DNA from: Crotophaga sulcirostris
Taxonomy: Eukaryota > Chordata > Aves > Cuculiformes > Crotophagidae
DNA: 64,000 bases
NCBI GenBank assembly: GCA_013397455.1
Contig: VYZB01000035.1
Location: 4,104,753-4,168,752 of the forward strand
Direction of reading: 5' to 3'
Part shown: positions 62,401-64,000 of the stretch, piece after piece
Layout: the number at the start of each line of letters is the position of its first letter
How positions within the stretch are numbered: position 1 is the first letter of the stretch
Made by a program: the position numbers and the translations under genes
Notes under the pieces: generated by a model
What the model was told of the DNA's origin: nothing
The model's input: the letters and a program-made list of their open reading frames with translations, nothing else
Databases searched by the model: none

Positions 62401-64000
62401 ATGCTCAGTAGCGACTGGGTAACCCTGGGACTGGGAAAGAGCAGGAGAGGAATTGTTGGATGAAGAGACTAATCTGGTGTCACACAAAACAGTATCTTAA
62501 CATCTGGCATAGCAGCACCTGAGGATCATAGCTGTAGGCCCTTGAAACACCAAGCAGTTTTGCTGCAGAATACTGCAGCTGATGTGGTCAAGGCAATTAA
62601 TCTTCTCCCATGTGCAGGAGCACACAATCCTCTAGCCATGGCATGAATAGCAGTGGGATATTCCTTTCAAGATGTGACAGGTCAGGTGCCATAAACTAGT
62701 AGCAACTCTGAAGCACCCATAGGCCAAAAGAGAGACATCACTCTCAGTAAGGTGGCAATGCATACGGCTTTGCAAAGTGTACATGAGACATATAGGACCA
62801 TCATGCAAGATGCATGGGTAGCAACAAGTAATAGGGTATGCTAGACTGATAGCAAGCATTATATTCCCACAAGGTACTAACAAAAAAACTGATTTGGGGC
62901 AGTGAAGGGACACACAGATCACTTTCACAAAAACTAACTGTGAGAAGAATTGGAATAAAGACCTGATTAAACATGCTGCAACCCCTCAGACTACATTCAT
63001 TGAAAAGCTCATACATTTTAGCTACTTATGTCTTAGTAATGCACGTCCTGCACTTCTCCCCATTGTGAATCTTCCTCTCAGGATTATTGAAGAATTACAT
63101 CCACACAGATGCAATATATGGTCAAAGCACGTCGTCATTGGGCAGGTGCAGAAAGCCATGGTGAAAAAGGCAGATCACAACTGTAGTTCTATGACTGAGT
63201 ACTTGCATGCTGTGTGGAACCAAAGTCCAGCACACAGCTCTAGGCTACCAGAGTCCTGCTGGAACATGGTGTTTGACTGACAGATCATGTTCTACAGAAC
63301 AGAGTCTAGCAATTCAGACTTTATCTTATCTTAACTATGAAAAACTAAGATTAAGACTTTCTAGGTTTGTATCAGTGGGAGGTTTAGACTTTGACCACTG
63401 ACGTTATCTCCTGTTATTAGCTGCTCAGAAACTAGTTCTTGCCTGTCCAACAAGACGGTACGTGTGCATTTATTTGAGCATAGCATTAATAAACAAGGAA
63501 GCAAACAAACAAACAAGCCACCACCACCAACAAAAAACTAGTGTGAGGAATTTCCAATCAGTTTTATTCAAAATAACGGGAAAAAAACCTGAAAGCAGAA
63601 TAAGAAGTAGCATATTCTGGCATCAAAACTTTTTCAAATACAGAAAAAGAAGTTTCCTCTACACTAAGTGAATCAAATTCTGTACATTGTTTGGATTCCT
63701 CTTTAAAGTGTCTAACTCAAAAAGCATTTCTTTAAACCGGTCTCCGTAGTCATTTAGTCATGAACACACTATATGTTTTATCAGGTAACTTACCTTCATA
63801 TGCAACTTGAATTGAAACTTACCCTGTTTTCAAGAGAGTTAGCAGTTCTCAGGTCCTTACTGGGAGCAGCCCATGACTCCATAAGAGGCTAGTCTGAAAC
63901 CATATAAATCACTGCAGAAGGAATTACCGTGTGGGGTCAGTGCAGGGAATCCAGTTCACTGCTGGATCAGGGATATCCTCCAGGTAGGGGTAGATGGTTT
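56305..64000 (-). CDS. vanin (pantetheinase) gene B, 5' end outside window
   Basis: Second member of the tandem vanin pair. Exons seen: 2 (partial, 64000-63928), 3 (62138-61946), 4 (60444-60153), 5 (58963-58590), 6 (56863-56693) and 7 (56442-56305). All junctions are GT-AG and exon lengths 3-6 are identical to gene A (193, 292, 374, 171 nt). Catalytic Lys (RYHK) and Cys ([12 protein letters not shown]) are present. The catalytic Glu and the signal peptide lie beyond the edge. No stop or frameshift is seen in the six exons. The C-terminus ([19 protein letters not shown]) is hydrophilic, so like gene A it lacks a GPI tail and is probably secreted. It should act as a pantetheinase. I do not assign VNN2 or VNN3, because orthology with the mammalian copies cannot be judged here. 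Confidence 0.93.
56693..56863 (-). CDS. vanin B exon 6
   Basis: 171 nt, [16 protein letters not shown] to ...LAPGEFE. It is too fragmented by other frames to stand out as an open frame, but it is nearly identical to gene A exon 6 and has clean splice sites. Confidence 0.95.
58590..58963 (-). CDS. vanin B exon 5
   Basis: 374 nt, [15 protein letters not shown] to ...[12 protein letters not shown], with DLCCHL and [10 protein letters not shown]. Its sequence (SGIYAP, YYLQ) is closer to human VNN1 than gene A exon 5 is. Confidence 0.95.
60153..60444 (-). CDS. vanin B exon 4 (catalytic Cys)
   Basis: 292 nt, [17 protein letters not shown] to ...LSMTG, including [12 protein letters not shown] and [10 protein letters not shown]. 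Confidence 0.95.
61946..62138 (-). CDS. vanin B exon 3 (catalytic Lys)
   Basis: 193 nt, [18 protein letters not shown] to ...GKLVARYHK, about 96% identical in DNA to gene A exon 3. Confidence 0.95.
63491..63537. repeat. short CAAA/CCA simple repeat
   Basis: 'gcaaacaaacaaacaag' followed by 'ccaccaccaccaac' inside vanin B intron 2. Confidence 0.7.
63928..64000 (-). CDS. vanin B exon 2 (partial, cut by window edge)
   Basis: The 73 visible nt are identical to the same part of gene A exon 2 (...[19 protein letters not shown]). The exon continues beyond base 64000, where the catalytic Glu should lie. Confidence 0.92.

Noticed and set aside
1..64000. tRNA, rRNA, CRISPR arrays, bacterial operon signals
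   Set aside because: None seen; the window is vertebrate nuclear DNA.

Overview
The window is nuclear DNA from a bird. The repeats are avian-type CR1 LINE fragments, the gene density is low, and the gene order STX7 promoter - TAAR5 - TAAR2 - TAAR1 - vanin genes is the same as in the mammalian STX7/TAAR/VNN block (human 6q23). I cannot name the species. All genes recognised here lie on the minus strand, so transcription runs right to left.

Left part (1-6.2 kb): a CpG island interrupted by a 339-base assembly gap. A splice donor on the minus strand fits the 5' noncoding first exon of STX7, with the sequence to its left as intron 1. This assignment rests on synteny, because no STX7 coding exon is visible.

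TAAR block (13.8-30.5 kb): three trace amine-associated receptor loci. A TAAR5-like copy (13.80-14.57 kb) and a TAAR2-like copy (17.83-18.52 kb) are both broken by stops and frameshifts. The TAAR5 copy has also lost the segment from TM2 to the end of TM3, including the amine-binding aspartate. TAAR1 (28.02-29.02 kb) is an intact 333-residue receptor. Good splice sites suggest an extra 5' noncoding exon about 1.2 kb upstream of it.

Vanin block (45.0-64.0 kb): two tandem pantetheinase genes. Gene A has all seven exons (497 residues, complete Glu-Lys-Cys catalytic triad). Gene B runs off the right edge within exon 2. Neither ends in a hydrophobic GPI-attachment tail, so both products are probably secreted. 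They hydrolyse pantetheine to pantothenate and cysteamine. Similarity between A and B is patchy: near identity in exons 2, 3 and 6, but about 53% in exon 5, which suggests gene conversion. Intron 5 of gene A is 168 nt, phase 0, and open in frame. Intron 6 of gene A carries a roughly 2 kb CR1 element.

The remaining sequence is AT-rich intergenic or intronic DNA with CR1 fragments, one well-bounded hAT-type MITE, a GC-rich minisatellite and a few short tandem repeats. Two stretches with unexpectedly open reading frames (16.5-17.1 kb and 53.3-53.9 kb) remain unexplained.
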